From NCBI RefSeq assembly GCF_023631325.1, contig NZ_JALQDG010000021.1:186001-250000 (forward strand): DNA of 64,000 nucleotides. The letters run 5' to 3'. This document shows, in pieces, positions 17,882-27,057 of the stretch; position 1 is the first letter of the stretch; each line of letters starts with the position of its first letter. This DNA is from Caballeronia sp. INDeC2 (GTDB lineage: Bacteria; Pseudomonadota; Gammaproteobacteria; Burkholderiales; Burkholderiaceae). The notes beneath the pieces are model-generated. The model was given only the letters and a program-made list of their open reading frames with translations, was not told the origin of the DNA and searched no databases. Position numbers and translations under genes: made by a program.

Positions 17882-18294
17882 TGAACGCCCTTCAAACTCG
17901 CTTACTGACGCTCGCCGCGCTCGCGCTCTTCTGCGTGACGGTGACGTACTGGGTCGTCACGCTGACTTCGCGGCAGACCGCGCCGCTGCCCGCCGCAGCC
18001 GCGACGCGCGCGCCGTCGGTCGAACAGGCCGCAACCATTTTCGGTGGACGGCTGGAGCGTCAGGCCAATTCGGATGTGCATCTGTTCGGGATTCTCGCGT
18101 TGCAGGGCGGCGCGGCGGCCATCGTGAGCTACGGCGGCGAAGCGGCGAAAGCCGTGTCGCTGGGCGGGCCGCTCACGCAGGGCGTGAAGCTCTCGGAAGT
18201 GCGCGCGCGTTCGATCATCATCGATCGCAACGGCGTGAAATCGGAGATCTTCCTGCCGCAGAATCCGCCCGGGCCGACGATCTGGGTGCGCTGA
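17881..18294 (+). CDS. gspC: Short GspC-like type II secretion protein
   Basis: 137 residues: one N-terminal transmembrane helix (LAALALFCVTVTYWVVTLT) and a periplasmic homology-region domain (DVHLFGILALQGGAAAIVSYGGEAAKAV…VKLSEVRARSIIIDRNGVKSEI) that in other systems links the secretin to the inner-membrane platform. Typical GspC is about twice this size and carries a C-terminal PDZ or coiled-coil domain; that part is absent here, with the stop following directly. The ATG at 17881 overlaps the gspF stop by one base; a GTG at 17878 is possible. Confidence 0.85.
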   Translation: MNALQTRLLTLAALALFCVTVTYWVVTLTSRQTAPLPAAAATRAPSVEQAATIFGGRLERQANSDVHLFGILALQGGAAAIVSYGGEAAKAVSLGGPLTQGVKLSEVRARSIIIDRNGVKSEIFLPQNPPGPTIWVR

Positions 18295-18357
18295 GCGCGA
18301 CGCGATGCCTCGTTCGCGCATAAATCACGCGACGAAAGCGGATCGATAGAATGACCG

Positions 18358-18391
18358 GCGGCTTCCGCCGACAGGAAGCCGCACGGTTTTT
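18358..18391 (+). terminator. Terminator-like stem-loop between gspC and gspG
   Basis: GCGGCTTCC and GGAAGCCGC make a perfect 9-bp stem around a 7-base loop; ACGG and then five T follow. It sits inside the otherwise tightly packed gsp operon, in the only large gap (156 bases), 60 bases ahead of gspG. Partial termination or message stabilisation is inferred. Confidence 0.6.
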
Positions 18392-18450
18392 CCAATCATC
18401 ACCGGGCATGAGGCCTGGAAACGATATTTTCAATTCAAGAGGTAGCAGTC

Positions 18451-18921
18451 ATGCAATTGTGGACACAACGCAGCGTGCGAATTCAGCAGGCTCAGGCGCA
18501 AGGACGCCGTCAGCGCGGCTTCACGCTGATCGAAATCATGGTCGTGATCGCGATTCTCGGCATTCTCGCCGCGCTGATCGTGCCGAAGATCATGAGCCGC
18601 CCGGACGAGGCGCGCCGCGTCGCCGCGAAGCAGGACATCGGCACTATCATGCAGGCGATGAAGCTGTATCGCCTCGATAACGGCCGCTATCCGACGCAGG
18701 AGCAAGGACTGCGCGCGCTGGTCGAAAAGCCGACGACCGAGCCGGTGCCGAACAACTGGAAGGACGGCGGCTATCTGGAACGCCTGCCGGCCGATCCGTG
18801 GGGCGGTCAGTATCAGTATCTGAATCCGGGCGTGCACGGCGAAATCGACGTGTTCAGCTACGGCGCGGACAACAAGGCCGGCGGCGAAGGCAACGATGCC
18901 GATGTCGGCTCGTGGCAATGA
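18451..18921 (+). CDS. gspG: Type II secretion major pseudopilin GspG
   Basis: A 156-residue prepilin. The prepilin peptidase site QRG/FTLIEIMVVIAILG places cleavage after Gly23 with Glu at +5, followed by the hydrophobic helix. The globular part has the GspG motifs DNGRYPTQEQGLRALV and LPADPWGGQYQYLNPG, with the calcium-site Asp residues near the end. AAGAGGTAGCAGTC precedes the ATG. Separated from gspC by a stem-loop. Confidence 0.97.
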   Translation: MQLWTQRSVRIQQAQAQGRRQRGFTLIEIMVVIAILGILAALIVPKIMSRPDEARRVAAKQDIGTIMQAMKLYRLDNGRYPTQEQGLRALVEKPTTEPVPNNWKDGGYLERLPADPWGGQYQYLNPGVHGEIDVFSYGADNKAGGEGNDADVGSWQ

Positions 18922-18950
18922 CTATCGGACGGTAGAAGAAGGAACGCGGC

Positions 18951-19424
18951 GTGAACAGGCACCGACATACGCGACGGAACGCGGGCTTCACGCTGCTCGA
19001 AATGCTCGTCGTGCTGGTGATCGCGGGCTTGCTGGTGTCGCTCGCGTCGCTGCAACTCACGCGCAACCCGCGCACCGATCTCAACGAGGAAGCGCAGCGT
19101 CTCGCGCTGCTGTTCGAATCGGCGGGCGACGAGGCGCAGGTGCGCGCGCGGCCGATCGCGTGGCAGCCGCTCGACGGCGGTTTTCGCTTCGACATCCGCA
19201 CGGAAGACGGCTGGCGCCCGCTGCGCGACGATCTCCTGCGCCAGCGGCGCTGGGAAGGCGGCGTGACCGGCGTGTCGATTCAGTTCCTCGACTCGGACAA
19301 ATCGGTGAACCGGCTCGTGTTCGGCACCGAAGCCATCGACGCGCCGATGGAAATTACATTGTTCTCGGCGGTAGGCCGCGTGACGATCGTCGGGAGCGGC
19401 AACGGCCGCTATCAGGTGCGGTGA
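18951..19424 (+). CDS. gspH: Type II secretion minor pseudopilin GspH
   Basis: 157 residues with the prepilin signal GFTLLEMLVVLVIAGLLVSLASLQL after a short basic leader, then a small beta-rich domain typical of GspH. Start is GTG 18951 with AGAAGGA upstream. The stop overlaps the gspI ATG. Confidence 0.94.
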   Translation: MNRHRHTRRNAGFTLLEMLVVLVIAGLLVSLASLQLTRNPRTDLNEEAQRLALLFESAGDEAQVRARPIAWQPLDGGFRFDIRTEDGWRPLRDDLLRQRRWEGGVTGVSIQFLDSDKSVNRLVFGTEAIDAPMEITLFSAVGRVTIVGSGNGRYQVR

Positions 19425-19813
19425 TGCATCAACGTCGTCGACATCAGCGCGGCTTCACGATGATCGAAGTGCTCGTCGCACTGGCGATCATCGCGGTGGC
19501 GCTCGCCGCATCGGTGCGCGCGGTCGGCTCGCTCGCGACGGGCGAAGCGGACCTGCATCGGCGGCTGCTCGCGGGCTGGAGCGCGGACAACGAGCTCGCG
19601 CAACTGCGGCTCTCGCGTCAGTTTCCGCCGATCGGCTCGCGCAGCTTCGACTGCTCGCAGGGCAATCTGAAGCTCCTGTGCACGCAGCGCGTGAGCCAGA
19701 CGCCCAATCCTATTTTCCGGCGCGTCGAGATGTTCGTCTCGACGCCGGGCCGCTCCGGCAATCTGGCGCAAATGGTCACGGTGGTGGCGAATGAAACGAA
19801 CCGCTCGCTCTGA
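19424..19813 (+). CDS. gspI: Type II secretion minor pseudopilin GspI
   Basis: 129 residues: MHQRRRHQRG leader, prepilin site RG/FTMIEVLVALAIIAVALAA, and the GspI-type ADNELAQLRL segment. It overlaps gspH by one base (TGATG) and gspJ by about 20. GspI nucleates the tip complex with GspJ and GspK in characterised systems. Confidence 0.94.
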   Translation: MHQRRRHQRGFTMIEVLVALAIIAVALAASVRAVGSLATGEADLHRRLLAGWSADNELAQLRLSRQFPPIGSRSFDCSQGNLKLLCTQRVSQTPNPIFRRVEMFVSTPGRSGNLAQMVTVVANETNRSL

Positions 19814-20465
19814 CCGCGGCAGAAGGCAGCGCGGCTTTACGCTGCTGGAAATGCTGATCGCCATCGCGATTCTCGCGGTGCTCGCGGTGCTGTCCTGGCG
19901 CGGACTCGACTCGGTGATCCGCGGCCGCGCGACGATCGAGAACGCGATGGAAGACGAGCGCGTCGTCGCGCAGTTGTTCGACCAGATGCGCATCGACGCG
20001 CGCCGGGCCGCCACCGACGACGAAGCCGGCCAGCCCGCCGTGCAGATCGGCAACGGCTCGCTGCAGATCGTGCGCGGCGTGTTCGCACCGGGCACGCCGC
20101 CCCGGCTTCAGGTCGTCCGCTACCGCCTGTCGAACGGGCGCATCGTGCGCTTTGCGTCGCCGCCGCTGTCGAATGTCGGCGAAGTGCGGCGCGCGCTCCA
20201 GTCCGGCGATACGGGCGACGGCTGGAGCTCGATTCCGTTGATGGGCGGCGTCGCATCGCTCGCGACGCGCGTCTACATTCCCGAAAAAGGCTGGACGACG
20301 CGCATGGGCGACGTGTTCGCGCAGATCAACCAGAACGACAACAACCTGAAGGTGCCGCAACTCGGCAACGCGCCGCTCGCGCGCGCGGTGTCGGGCATTC
20401 AGGTCGCGGTCGGCGCGCGCACGCTCGCGACGCCGCTCACGCGCGTGTTCCTGGTCGGAGAATGA
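19791..20465 (+). CDS. gspJ: Type II secretion minor pseudopilin GspJ
   Basis: 224 residues with prepilin site QRG/FTLLEMLIAIAILAVLAVLSWRGL and a globular domain containing VVRYRLSNGRIVR. Length and order match GspJ. Overlaps gspI upstream and gspK downstream (ATGA). Confidence 0.94.
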   Translation: MKRTARSDRGRRQRGFTLLEMLIAIAILAVLAVLSWRGLDSVIRGRATIENAMEDERVVAQLFDQMRIDARRAATDDEAGQPAVQIGNGSLQIVRGVFAPGTPPRLQVVRYRLSNGRIVRFASPPLSNVGEVRRALQSGDTGDGWSSIPLMGGVASLATRVYIPEKGWTTRMGDVFAQINQNDNNLKVPQLGNAPLARAVSGIQVAVGARTLATPLTRVFLVGE

Positions 20466-21580
20466 ACATGCGCGCCCGGCATCCGAAAAGGCAACGCGGC
20501 GTCGCGATCATCAGCGCGCTGCTGGTCGTGTCGCTCGCGGCGATTCTCGTGTCGGGCATGCTGTGGCGTCAGCAGGTGCAGATTCGCCGCATCGAGAATC
20601 AGCGGCTGCTCGCGCAAGCGCAGTGGATTTCGCGCAGCGCGCTCGACTGGACGCGCCTCATCCTGCGCTCGGAAGCCGATACCTCGCCCACGGTCACGTA
20701 TCTCGGCGGCGTATGGGGCGTGCCGATCGCGAAGACGAAGCTGTCGGATTTCCTCGGGCAGATCGGCGAAGTGCGCGCGCAGCAGGGCGCATCGACGTAT
20801 TTGTCCGGCTCGATCGAGGACGCGCAGGCGAAGTTCAATCTGCGCAATCTGGTCTCGACGCCGACGCCCGGCGTGCTGACCATCAACGTCGCGCAGATTC
20901 AGGCGTTCCAGCGGCTGCTCGCGATGCTCGGCATCAACGGCTCGCTCGCGAAGACGGTGGCGCTGCAGATGCGCGCGGGCCTCGCGCGCTCGGCGACGCG
21001 CTTCCAGACGCAGACGGGCAACAGCGCGACCACGGCGGCCGGCACGAACAACGAAGCGACGACGCTCGCGGCGATCGCGCAAGGCGGCGGCACGGGCGGC
21101 GGCAATTTCACCGACGATCCCGGCCTGAAGGACGCGGACAGCAACGCGCCCGTCGCGCCTTTGCAGATGATCACCGTCGATTCGCTGCTCGACGTGCCGG
21201 GCTTCTCGCCGGAAGCGGTCGCGAAGCTGCGCCCGTTCATCACCGTGTTGCCGACGACGACCGCCGTGAACATGAACACCGCGCCCGCCGAAGTGGTGGC
21301 GGCCGTGGTGCCGGGGATGAACCTGTCGCAGGGACAGGCGTTCGTCGCGCGCCGGGAGACGGTGTTCTTCCACGATGTCGGCAACGTGCAGCTTGCGCTG
21401 ACGGGCGCGGGCGTCAAGACGGTGTCGATCGATCCGAACGAGATGGACGTCACCACGAAGTATTTCGTGATCCACGGGCGCGTCGAACACGAACGCGCGC
21501 AACTGGAGCGCACGACGCTCGTGTATCGCGATCCGACGACGCATACGACGCGCATCGTCTACACGCGCGACTCGCTGTAG
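20462..21580 (+). CDS. gspK: Type II secretion minor pseudopilin GspK
   Basis: 372 residues, the large tip pseudopilin. After MNMRARHPKRQRG comes VAIISALLVVSLAAILVSGM, which, as usual in GspK, lacks the conserved Glu at +5. The alpha domain includes QARWISRSALDW-type sequence and LLDVPGFSPEAVAKLRPFITVLP, followed by NMNTAPAEVVAA, a helix-hairpin-helix-like SAM domain region typical of GspK. Confidence 0.95.
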   Translation: MNMRARHPKRQRGVAIISALLVVSLAAILVSGMLWRQQVQIRRIENQRLLAQAQWISRSALDWTRLILRSEADTSPTVTYLGGVWGVPIAKTKLSDFLGQIGEVRAQQGASTYLSGSIEDAQAKFNLRNLVSTPTPGVLTINVAQIQAFQRLLAMLGINGSLAKTVALQMRAGLARSATRFQTQTGNSATTAAGTNNEATTLAAIAQGGGTGGGNFTDDPGLKDADSNAPVAPLQMITVDSLLDVPGFSPEAVAKLRPFITVLPTTTAVNMNTAPAEVVAAVVPGMNLSQGQAFVARRETVFFHDVGNVQLALTGAGVKTVSIDPNEMDVTTKYFVIHGRVEHERAQLERTTLVYRDPTTHTTRIVYTRDSL

Positions 21581-21616
21581 ATAGGTGCCGCAGTCATTGA
21601 TGAGAGGAAGTGGCCA

Positions 21617-22948
21617 TTGAGCACACTGATCGTTTTATTACCGCCGCGCGATCCGGCGGTGCGCTCGGAAGAGTGGCATCTGCCGGATATGCCGTTTCTG
21701 CTGCTCGACAAGCGCGGCGAGCCGCAACGCGCCGGCCGTGCGGCGCTCGGGCTTCTGCCGCGTGCAAGCGCGACCGTGCTGATCGTCGCCGCGCGCGACA
21801 CGCTGCTGCTCGCCGCTTCCGTGCCGCCGCTCAAGGGGCCGCGTCTGCGGCAGGCGCTGCCGAACGTCGTCGAAGATCAGCTGATTCAGGATCCGCAGAC
21901 GTGCCACATCGCGGTCGATCCGGTCGCACTCGCCGACGGCAAGCGCGTGCTCGCCGTCATCGATCGCGGCTGGTTCCGCTTCGTGCTGGGCGCGTTTTCG
22001 GGCGTGGGGCATCGCAATGTGAAGGCCGTGCCCGCAATGCGTTGTCTGCCGGTTCCGGCAGCGGTGTCCGTCGATGAAGCCGCGGAAGTGCGGCCGACGC
22101 CGTTCATCGCGGGTCTCCTCGGTCAGGTCGTGTCGACCGCGCCCGCGCTGATCGGCGAGCTGGCCGCGCCTTCGCCGGCGGCGCTCGGCGCGCCGCGCAT
22201 CGAAATCGCGATTGCGCGCGGCGAACGCGCGGCGCTCGGCGAAGGTCTCGCGCTGCCCGCCGATTCCATTTCCGCGACACTCGCGGCGCTCGCGGGCGAT
22301 CATCCCGCGACGCTCTATTCGCTCTCCGATCTTCCCGGCGACGAGCCGCGCCTGTCGGGCTCGCGCAATGCCGCGGCCGCGGTAGCCGGCGCGCAGCCGG
22401 TCACGTTCGAGGCGCTCGCGCGCAATGCGGTGGCGAGCCGATTCGACCTGTGCCAGTTCGAATTCGCCGCGCAGCCGTGGCGGCTCGACCGGGCGACGAT
22501 GCGGCGGCTGCGCGTGCCGATCGCGCTCGTGGCGGCGTCGATCGTCGTGTCGATCATCGGCATCAACGTGCAGTGGCTGCAACTCGCGCGTCAACGCGAC
22601 GCCATCAGCGCGCAGGAAACCGAGCTGCTGCTCAACGCGTTTCCGAAGACGACCGTCGTGCTCGATGCGCCCGATCAGATGACGCGCAATCTCGATCGCC
22701 TGCGCGTGGCGTCGGGCGAGCTGTCGCCGTCGGATTTTCTGTCGCTCGCGGACGGACTCGCGCGCTCGCTCGGGCCCGTGCCGGTGAACGGCGTTGCGGG
22801 GCTCGATTATCGCGATCGTCATCTCGAAGTGACGTTCAAGCCGGAAACGAAGGTCGATCCCGATCTTACGAAGCGCCTCGCCGCAAACGGCCTGAACGGT
22901 TCGATCGATAGCAACACCGGCAAATGGACGATCAGGAGCGGCCAATGA
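21617..22948 (+). CDS. gspL: Type II secretion platform protein GspL
   Basis: 443 residues: a cytoplasmic actin-like N-terminal domain (LIVLLPPRDPAVRSEEWHLPD), one transmembrane helix near residue 300 (VPIALVAASIVVSIIGINVQW), then a periplasmic ferredoxin-like domain. GspL couples GspE to the membrane platform. Start is TTG 21617 with GAGAGGAAG ahead; no better in-frame ATG is near. Ends overlapping gspM (ATGA). Confidence 0.94.
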   Translation: MSTLIVLLPPRDPAVRSEEWHLPDMPFLLLDKRGEPQRAGRAALGLLPRASATVLIVAARDTLLLAASVPPLKGPRLRQALPNVVEDQLIQDPQTCHIAVDPVALADGKRVLAVIDRGWFRFVLGAFSGVGHRNVKAVPAMRCLPVPAAVSVDEAAEVRPTPFIAGLLGQVVSTAPALIGELAAPSPAALGAPRIEIAIARGERAALGEGLALPADSISATLAALAGDHPATLYSLSDLPGDEPRLSGSRNAAAAVAGAQPVTFEALARNAVASRFDLCQFEFAAQPWRLDRATMRRLRVPIALVAASIVVSIIGINVQWLQLARQRDAISAQETELLLNAFPKTTVVLDAPDQMTRNLDRLRVASGELSPSDFLSLADGLARSLGPVPVNGVAGLDYRDRHLEVTFKPETKVDPDLTKRLAANGLNGSIDSNTGKWTIRSGQ

Positions 22949-23448
22949 AAGCGGAAATCGCACGTTCACTGTCGGATTTCTGGGAAGCGCGCACGCCGCG
23001 CGAAAAGACGCTCCTGATGTGGGGCGGCCTCGCGCTCGGGCTCGCGCTCGTGTATCTGCTGCTTTGGGCGCCTGCTTACGAAGGCCGCGCGCGGTTGCGC
23101 GAGAGCTTGCCCGCGATGCAGCGCCAACTCGCGACGATGACAGCGCAGGCCAACGACGCGCGCTCGCTCGCACCCGCCGCCGAAGGCGTGATGCCCACGG
23201 GCGGCGCGTTGCGCGACGCGCTCGCGAAGTCGCTCGCCGACAACGGCATGCAGCCGACGCAGATCCAGGTGATCGGCGCCGCGGTGCAGATTCAATTGAA
23301 GAATGCGTCGTTCCCCAACTGGACGATGTGGCTCGACGACGCGCGCAAGCAGTTCAAGGTGCAGGTGTCGGAGGCGCACGTCACCGCGCTTAAACCCGAT
23401 GGCCAGGTGGATCTGACGGCATCGCTGCAACCGGCCGGCGTGAAATGA
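22945..23448 (+). CDS. gspM: Type II secretion platform protein GspM
   Basis: 167 residues: short cytoplasmic tail, a transmembrane helix (LLMWGGLALGLALVYLLLWAP), a coiled-coil-prone LRESLPAMQRQLATM segment and a small periplasmic domain, the standard GspM layout. ATG 22945 has AGGAGCGG upstream. Confidence 0.94.
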   Translation: MKAEIARSLSDFWEARTPREKTLLMWGGLALGLALVYLLLWAPAYEGRARLRESLPAMQRQLATMTAQANDARSLAPAAEGVMPTGGALRDALAKSLADNGMQPTQIQVIGAAVQIQLKNASFPNWTMWLDDARKQFKVQVSEAHVTALKPDGQVDLTASLQPAGVK

Positions 23449-24224
23449 GCTACTGGACGCGACGTTTGCGGCTCGCCTTGCCGGCGCTTTTCGTGATCGT
23501 GATATCGGTCGGCGGCACGCTGCTCGCGATGATGCCCGCCGCGTGGATCGTGCCGCAGTTCTCGAAGGCGACGGGCGGACACGTGAATCTGGTCGATCCG
23601 GCGGGATCGCTGTGGAGCGGCTCGGCCACGCTGATGCTCGCGGCGGGCACCGATGGCGCGGGCGCGACGCTCCTGCCTGGGTGCATCGAATGGACGACAT
23701 CCTTCCTGCCGCTTTTCACGGGCCGCGTGCACATGACGATGCGCCAGACCGACGCGATGCCCGATGCCGTGACCGTCGACGCCAGCACGCGCGGCGCAAC
23801 CGTCACGTCAGGCCAGATCGCCGTGCCCGCGACGCTGCTCGCGGGCTTGGGCGCGCCGTTCAACACGCTGGACTTCGACGGCAGCGTGCGGCTTTCGTGG
23901 ACCGAGTTCCGCCTGCTGAACCGCAACGCGTACGGGCAAGTGGTCGTCACGCTAGACGATATGGCTTCGCGCGTTTCGCGCGTGAAGCCGCTCGGCTCGT
24001 ATCGCGTGGCGTTGCAGGCGCAGGGCGCATCCGCGACGATCGATCTTTCGACGAGCAAAGGTCCGCTCATGCTCAACGGCAGCGGCTCGATCTCGCAGGA
24101 ATCGACATCGTTCCAAGGCACTGCAACGGCCGCGCCGGATCAGCGTGAAAACCTTGCCGGACTTCTGAACCTGCTCGGCCGCCATACCGACCCGGACACG
24201 GTCGCGCTGACCTTCATGCGCTAA
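23445..24224 (+). CDS. gspN: Type II secretion protein GspN
   Basis: 259 residues, last gene of the operon. One N-terminal membrane anchor (LRLALPALFVIVISVGGTLLAMMPAAWIV) followed by a periplasmic T2SSN domain containing VNLVDPAGSLWSGSATL. GspN is present in only some T2SS; its exact role is unclear. Its stop codon overlaps that of the convergent efflux lipoprotein gene by two to three bases. Confidence 0.92.
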   Translation: MSYWTRRLRLALPALFVIVISVGGTLLAMMPAAWIVPQFSKATGGHVNLVDPAGSLWSGSATLMLAAGTDGAGATLLPGCIEWTTSFLPLFTGRVHMTMRQTDAMPDAVTVDASTRGATVTSGQIAVPATLLAGLGAPFNTLDFDGSVRLSWTEFRLLNRNAYGQVVVTLDDMASRVSRVKPLGSYRVALQAQGASATIDLSTSKGPLMLNGSGSISQESTSFQGTATAAPDQRENLAGLLNLLGRHTDPDTVALTFMR

Positions 24225-25759
24225 CGAGTGGCGGTTTGCGTCGCGCTCACGGCGCTGGCGGCGGGCGCTTCCACGCCGCCCGTCTCGCGATCCATCTGCG
24301 CTACATCCCAGCCGCCGCCGAGCGCTTTCACCAGTCCCACGGACGACACCATCCGCTGACCCGCGATGTTCGCGAGCTTCTGCTGCGCGGTGAACGCGGT
24401 CGTCTGTGCGGTCAGCACGTTGATGAACGCGACCGTTCCCGCCTTGTACTGATTGTTGATGATCGCGAGCGCCTGCTGCGCCGATTCGACGGCCTGCTGC
24501 TGCACGACGATTTCCCTTTCCAGAATGCGCAGCGACGCGAGATTGTCCTCGACGTCCTGAAACGCGGTCAGCACCGTCTGCCGATACGTCGCGACGTTCT
24601 GATCGTAGGCGGCGCGCGCGGCTTCGGTGCGCGCGGAACGCAGGCCGCCGTCGAAAATGGTGGCGGCGATGTCCGGCCCGAGCGTCCAGAAACGCGACGG
24701 CGCGCGCAGCAATTGCGACAGCACCGAGCTTTCGAAGCCGCCTTGCGCGGAGAGCGTGAGCGTCGGGAAATAGGCGGCCATTTCTATGCCGATCTGCTCG
24801 TTCGCCGCGGCCGCCTTGCGCTCGGCCGACGCGATATCCGGCCGCCGTTCGAGAATCGCGGACGGCATTTGCACGGGCACGGTTGGCGGCGTCGCGTCGA
24901 GCGGAATCGGCGGAACGGAGAAGGTCGAAGCCGGCTCGCCGACGAGCACCGCGATCGCATGTTCGAACTGCGCGCGCGAGACGCCGTTATCGATGGCGGA
25001 TGCCTGCGCGGATTGCAATTGCGTCTGCGCCTGAATCACGTCCGAACGCGCGACGATGCCCTGCGCGTACTGATTCTGCGTGAGCTTGAGCGATTGCTCG
25101 TAGGCCGCGACGGTCTCGTCGAGAAGCTTCTGCTGCGCGTCGAGCGCGCGCAACTGGAAATAGTCTTGCGCTAGCGTGGCCTGCGCGGACAGCCGCGCGT
25201 TGGCGAGATCGGCGGCGGCGCCTTGCTGCCCCGCCTTCTGCGCGGAGACGGTGCGCGACACGCTGCCCCAAAGGTCCGGTTCCCACGATGCGTCGAGCGC
25301 GACGTTGAACTGGTTATTCACCGAACCCTGCTGGCCGAAACTGGAACTGTTGGTCGACCGGTTGCCGGTGCCCGTTCCGGAGCGCGATGCGGAAGCCGAC
25401 GCGCCGATCGTCGGGAAATAGGCCGCGCGCGCTTCGCCGACGAGCGCACGCGCCTGCCGGTACGCGGCCGCGAACTGCGCAATACTCTGATTCGACTGAT
25501 TCAGACGCGCTTCGAGTTCGTTGAGGCGCTCGTCGTTATAGACGGTCCACCAGGTGCCGCGATCGGTCTGGTCGGCGGGTTGCGCGACCTTCCAGCCCTC
25601 GGGCGCTTCCTTGTAACTGGCCGGGATCGTCGTCGTGGGGCGCTGATAATCGGGGCCGACCGCGCAACCGGCGATGAACATCGCAAGCGCGGCGGCGAGC
25701 GCCGTGGCGGTCAGCGGGCGCGTGACGGAGAAAGCGGAGAAGGCGGGGCGATGCGGCAT
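24221..25759 (-). CDS. Outer-membrane efflux lipoprotein (NodT/TolC-like)
   Basis: 512 residues. A lipoprotein signal ends in FIAGC (Cys32), then GPDYQRP, the classic start of NodT-family channel lipoproteins. Two outer-membrane efflux (OEP) repeats follow, each with long coiled-coil-forming helices (AAYRQARALVGEARAAYFPTIG and EKRA-type AERKAAAANEQIGIEMAAYFPTLTLS). It provides the outer-membrane duct for a tripartite pump. The nearest pump gene is the MFS protein at 27058-28620, but no membrane-fusion protein is encoded between them. The 3' end overlaps the convergent gspN stop. Confidence 0.94.
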   Translation of the reverse strand: MPHRPAFSAFSVTRPLTATALAAALAMFIAGCAVGPDYQRPTTTIPASYKEAPEGWKVAQPADQTDRGTWWTVYNDERLNELEARLNQSNQSIAQFAAAYRQARALVGEARAAYFPTIGASASASRSGTGTGNRSTNSSSFGQQGSVNNQFNVALDASWEPDLWGSVSRTVSAQKAGQQGAAADLANARLSAQATLAQDYFQLRALDAQQKLLDETVAAYEQSLKLTQNQYAQGIVARSDVIQAQTQLQSAQASAIDNGVSRAQFEHAIAVLVGEPASTFSVPPIPLDATPPTVPVQMPSAILERRPDIASAERKAAAANEQIGIEMAAYFPTLTLSAQGGFESSVLSQLLRAPSRFWTLGPDIAATIFDGGLRSARTEAARAAYDQNVATYRQTVLTAFQDVEDNLASLRILEREIVVQQQAVESAQQALAIINNQYKAGTVAFINVLTAQTTAFTAQQKLANIAGQRMVSSVGLVKALGGGWDVAQMDRETGGVEAPAASAVSATQTATR

Positions 25760-25950
25760 CTGCTTGTCGAAATTCCTGTCGGCGCCGCTCCGTTCGATGC
25801 GACGGACGCGGCAAGCCGAAATGGTAAAGGAACGCGACGGGCGCTTGTCATGCGCGCTCGTCAGGCAGACGTTAGCGTAACGGGTTCGCCGTAAGGCGGG
25901 TGTTACGCCGCAGCGGGAATCGGTTACGACGCGTTACGGTGAAGGTGAAG

Positions 25951-26229
25951 TCACGCGCCGCCAGCGCCGCCGCCGGGGCACGGCGCGCCGAGCAGAGAGC
26001 GCGAAGTCGTCTTCTTCGGCGCGGACGCCGCCGCCTTGCGCCGATGCCTGTTCTCGAACCATCCCATGCCGAGCACGACGAACGAACCGCCCGGCAGCAG
26101 GAACACGATCAGATACAGCGCAAGTTTCCACGAACTCAGCTTCGGCGGGACGAAGTGACGGGAAGCATTGGCGATCATGCTGCTGATGGGGCCGAAGCGT
26201 CGGCGGGCGGTGCGAACAAAGCGGGTCAT
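25951..26229 (-). CDS. Small membrane protein of unknown function
   Basis: 92 residues starting at ATG 26229 with GAGAG about nine bases ahead. A basic N-terminus is followed by one strongly hydrophobic helix (WKLALYLIVFLLPGGSFVVLGMGWF) and a basic tail ending in a Gly/Pro/Cys-containing stretch. I do not recognise a named family. It is divergent from the marR gene at 26436 and about 190 bases upstream of the efflux lipoprotein gene, so it may share that transcript. Confidence 0.6.
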   Translation of the reverse strand: MTRFVRTARRRFGPISSMIANASRHFVPPKLSSWKLALYLIVFLLPGGSFVVLGMGWFENRHRRKAAASAPKKTTSRSLLGAPCPGGGAGGA

Positions 26230-26435
26230 TGGAAAGGTCTCTCGGGCGTCGGCGAACGACGGCTGGCGGTCAGAACATAGTCTCGGGCGGCGCATCAAGC
26301 GCGTAACTCGTTGCATAGAATAATATTGACTGTGCAACTACTTTTCAAGATACTGCTGATTGCTTTTTTGGATGTGTTGCCTTATCGAGACGCGACGTAG
26401 CGTCGCAGACCCGCACCAGCCGTGACCCATGTCGC

Positions 26436-26930
26436 ATGAACAGCGAACCGCTTTACGATCCCGCCACGATTCAGCTCGAAACGAGCCTCGGCTATTACTT
26501 GGCCAAGGCGCGCAACGCGCTCGTCATGCGAACCGATCAGGCGCTGAAGCCGCTCGACCTCACATCGCAGCAAATCGGCGTGATGCTGCTGCTGGCGTCC
26601 GGACGGGCGCGCACGCCGCTGGAACTGTCGCGCGAAATGGCCTACGACAGCGGCTCGATGACGCGTATGCTCGACAGGCTCGAAAAGAAAGGGTTCGTGA
26701 GCCGCGCGCGCAGCGAGGCGGACCGGAGAATCGTCGAGCTCAGTTTGACGGAGCGCGGACGCGACGCGGCCGGACGCTTGCCTGTGATCGGCGCGGCCGT
26801 GCTCAACGAGCAGTTGCGCGGTTTCAGCCGCGAGGAGCTAGATCTGTTGATCGGGATGCTCGCGCGCATCATCGGCAACACGCCGGCGGGAGATTGCGCG
26901 CCATGCGCGCTCGATGACGATTTACCCTGA
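26436..26930 (+). CDS. MarR-family transcriptional regulator
   Basis: 164 residues with a complete winged-helix domain: LDLTSQQIGVMLLLASGRARTPLELSREMAYDSGSMTRMLDRLEKKGFVSRARSEADRRIVELSLTERG is split here only by my reading; the DRR wing motif near residue 97 is intact. The C-terminus ends in GDCAPCALDDD with two cysteines. It lies directly upstream of the MFS pump on the same strand, the usual layout for EmrR/MarR repressors that respond to the pump's substrates. Self- and pump repression is inferred. Confidence 0.92.
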   Translation: MNSEPLYDPATIQLETSLGYYLAKARNALVMRTDQALKPLDLTSQQIGVMLLLASGRARTPLELSREMAYDSGSMTRMLDRLEKKGFVSRARSEADRRIVELSLTERGRDAAGRLPVIGAAVLNEQLRGFSREELDLLIGMLARIIGNTPAGDCAPCALDDDLP

Positions 26931-27057
26931 TTAATCCGACGAACACGGTTTTTACTTGCGCGGATATCACTGTCTGGGCAGAGAATGCCGAGACAAGAAA
27001 TAACTTGCGTGCGACGCGCACTTTGAATGCCATCCACGCGCCGGAGAACCCAAGAAG

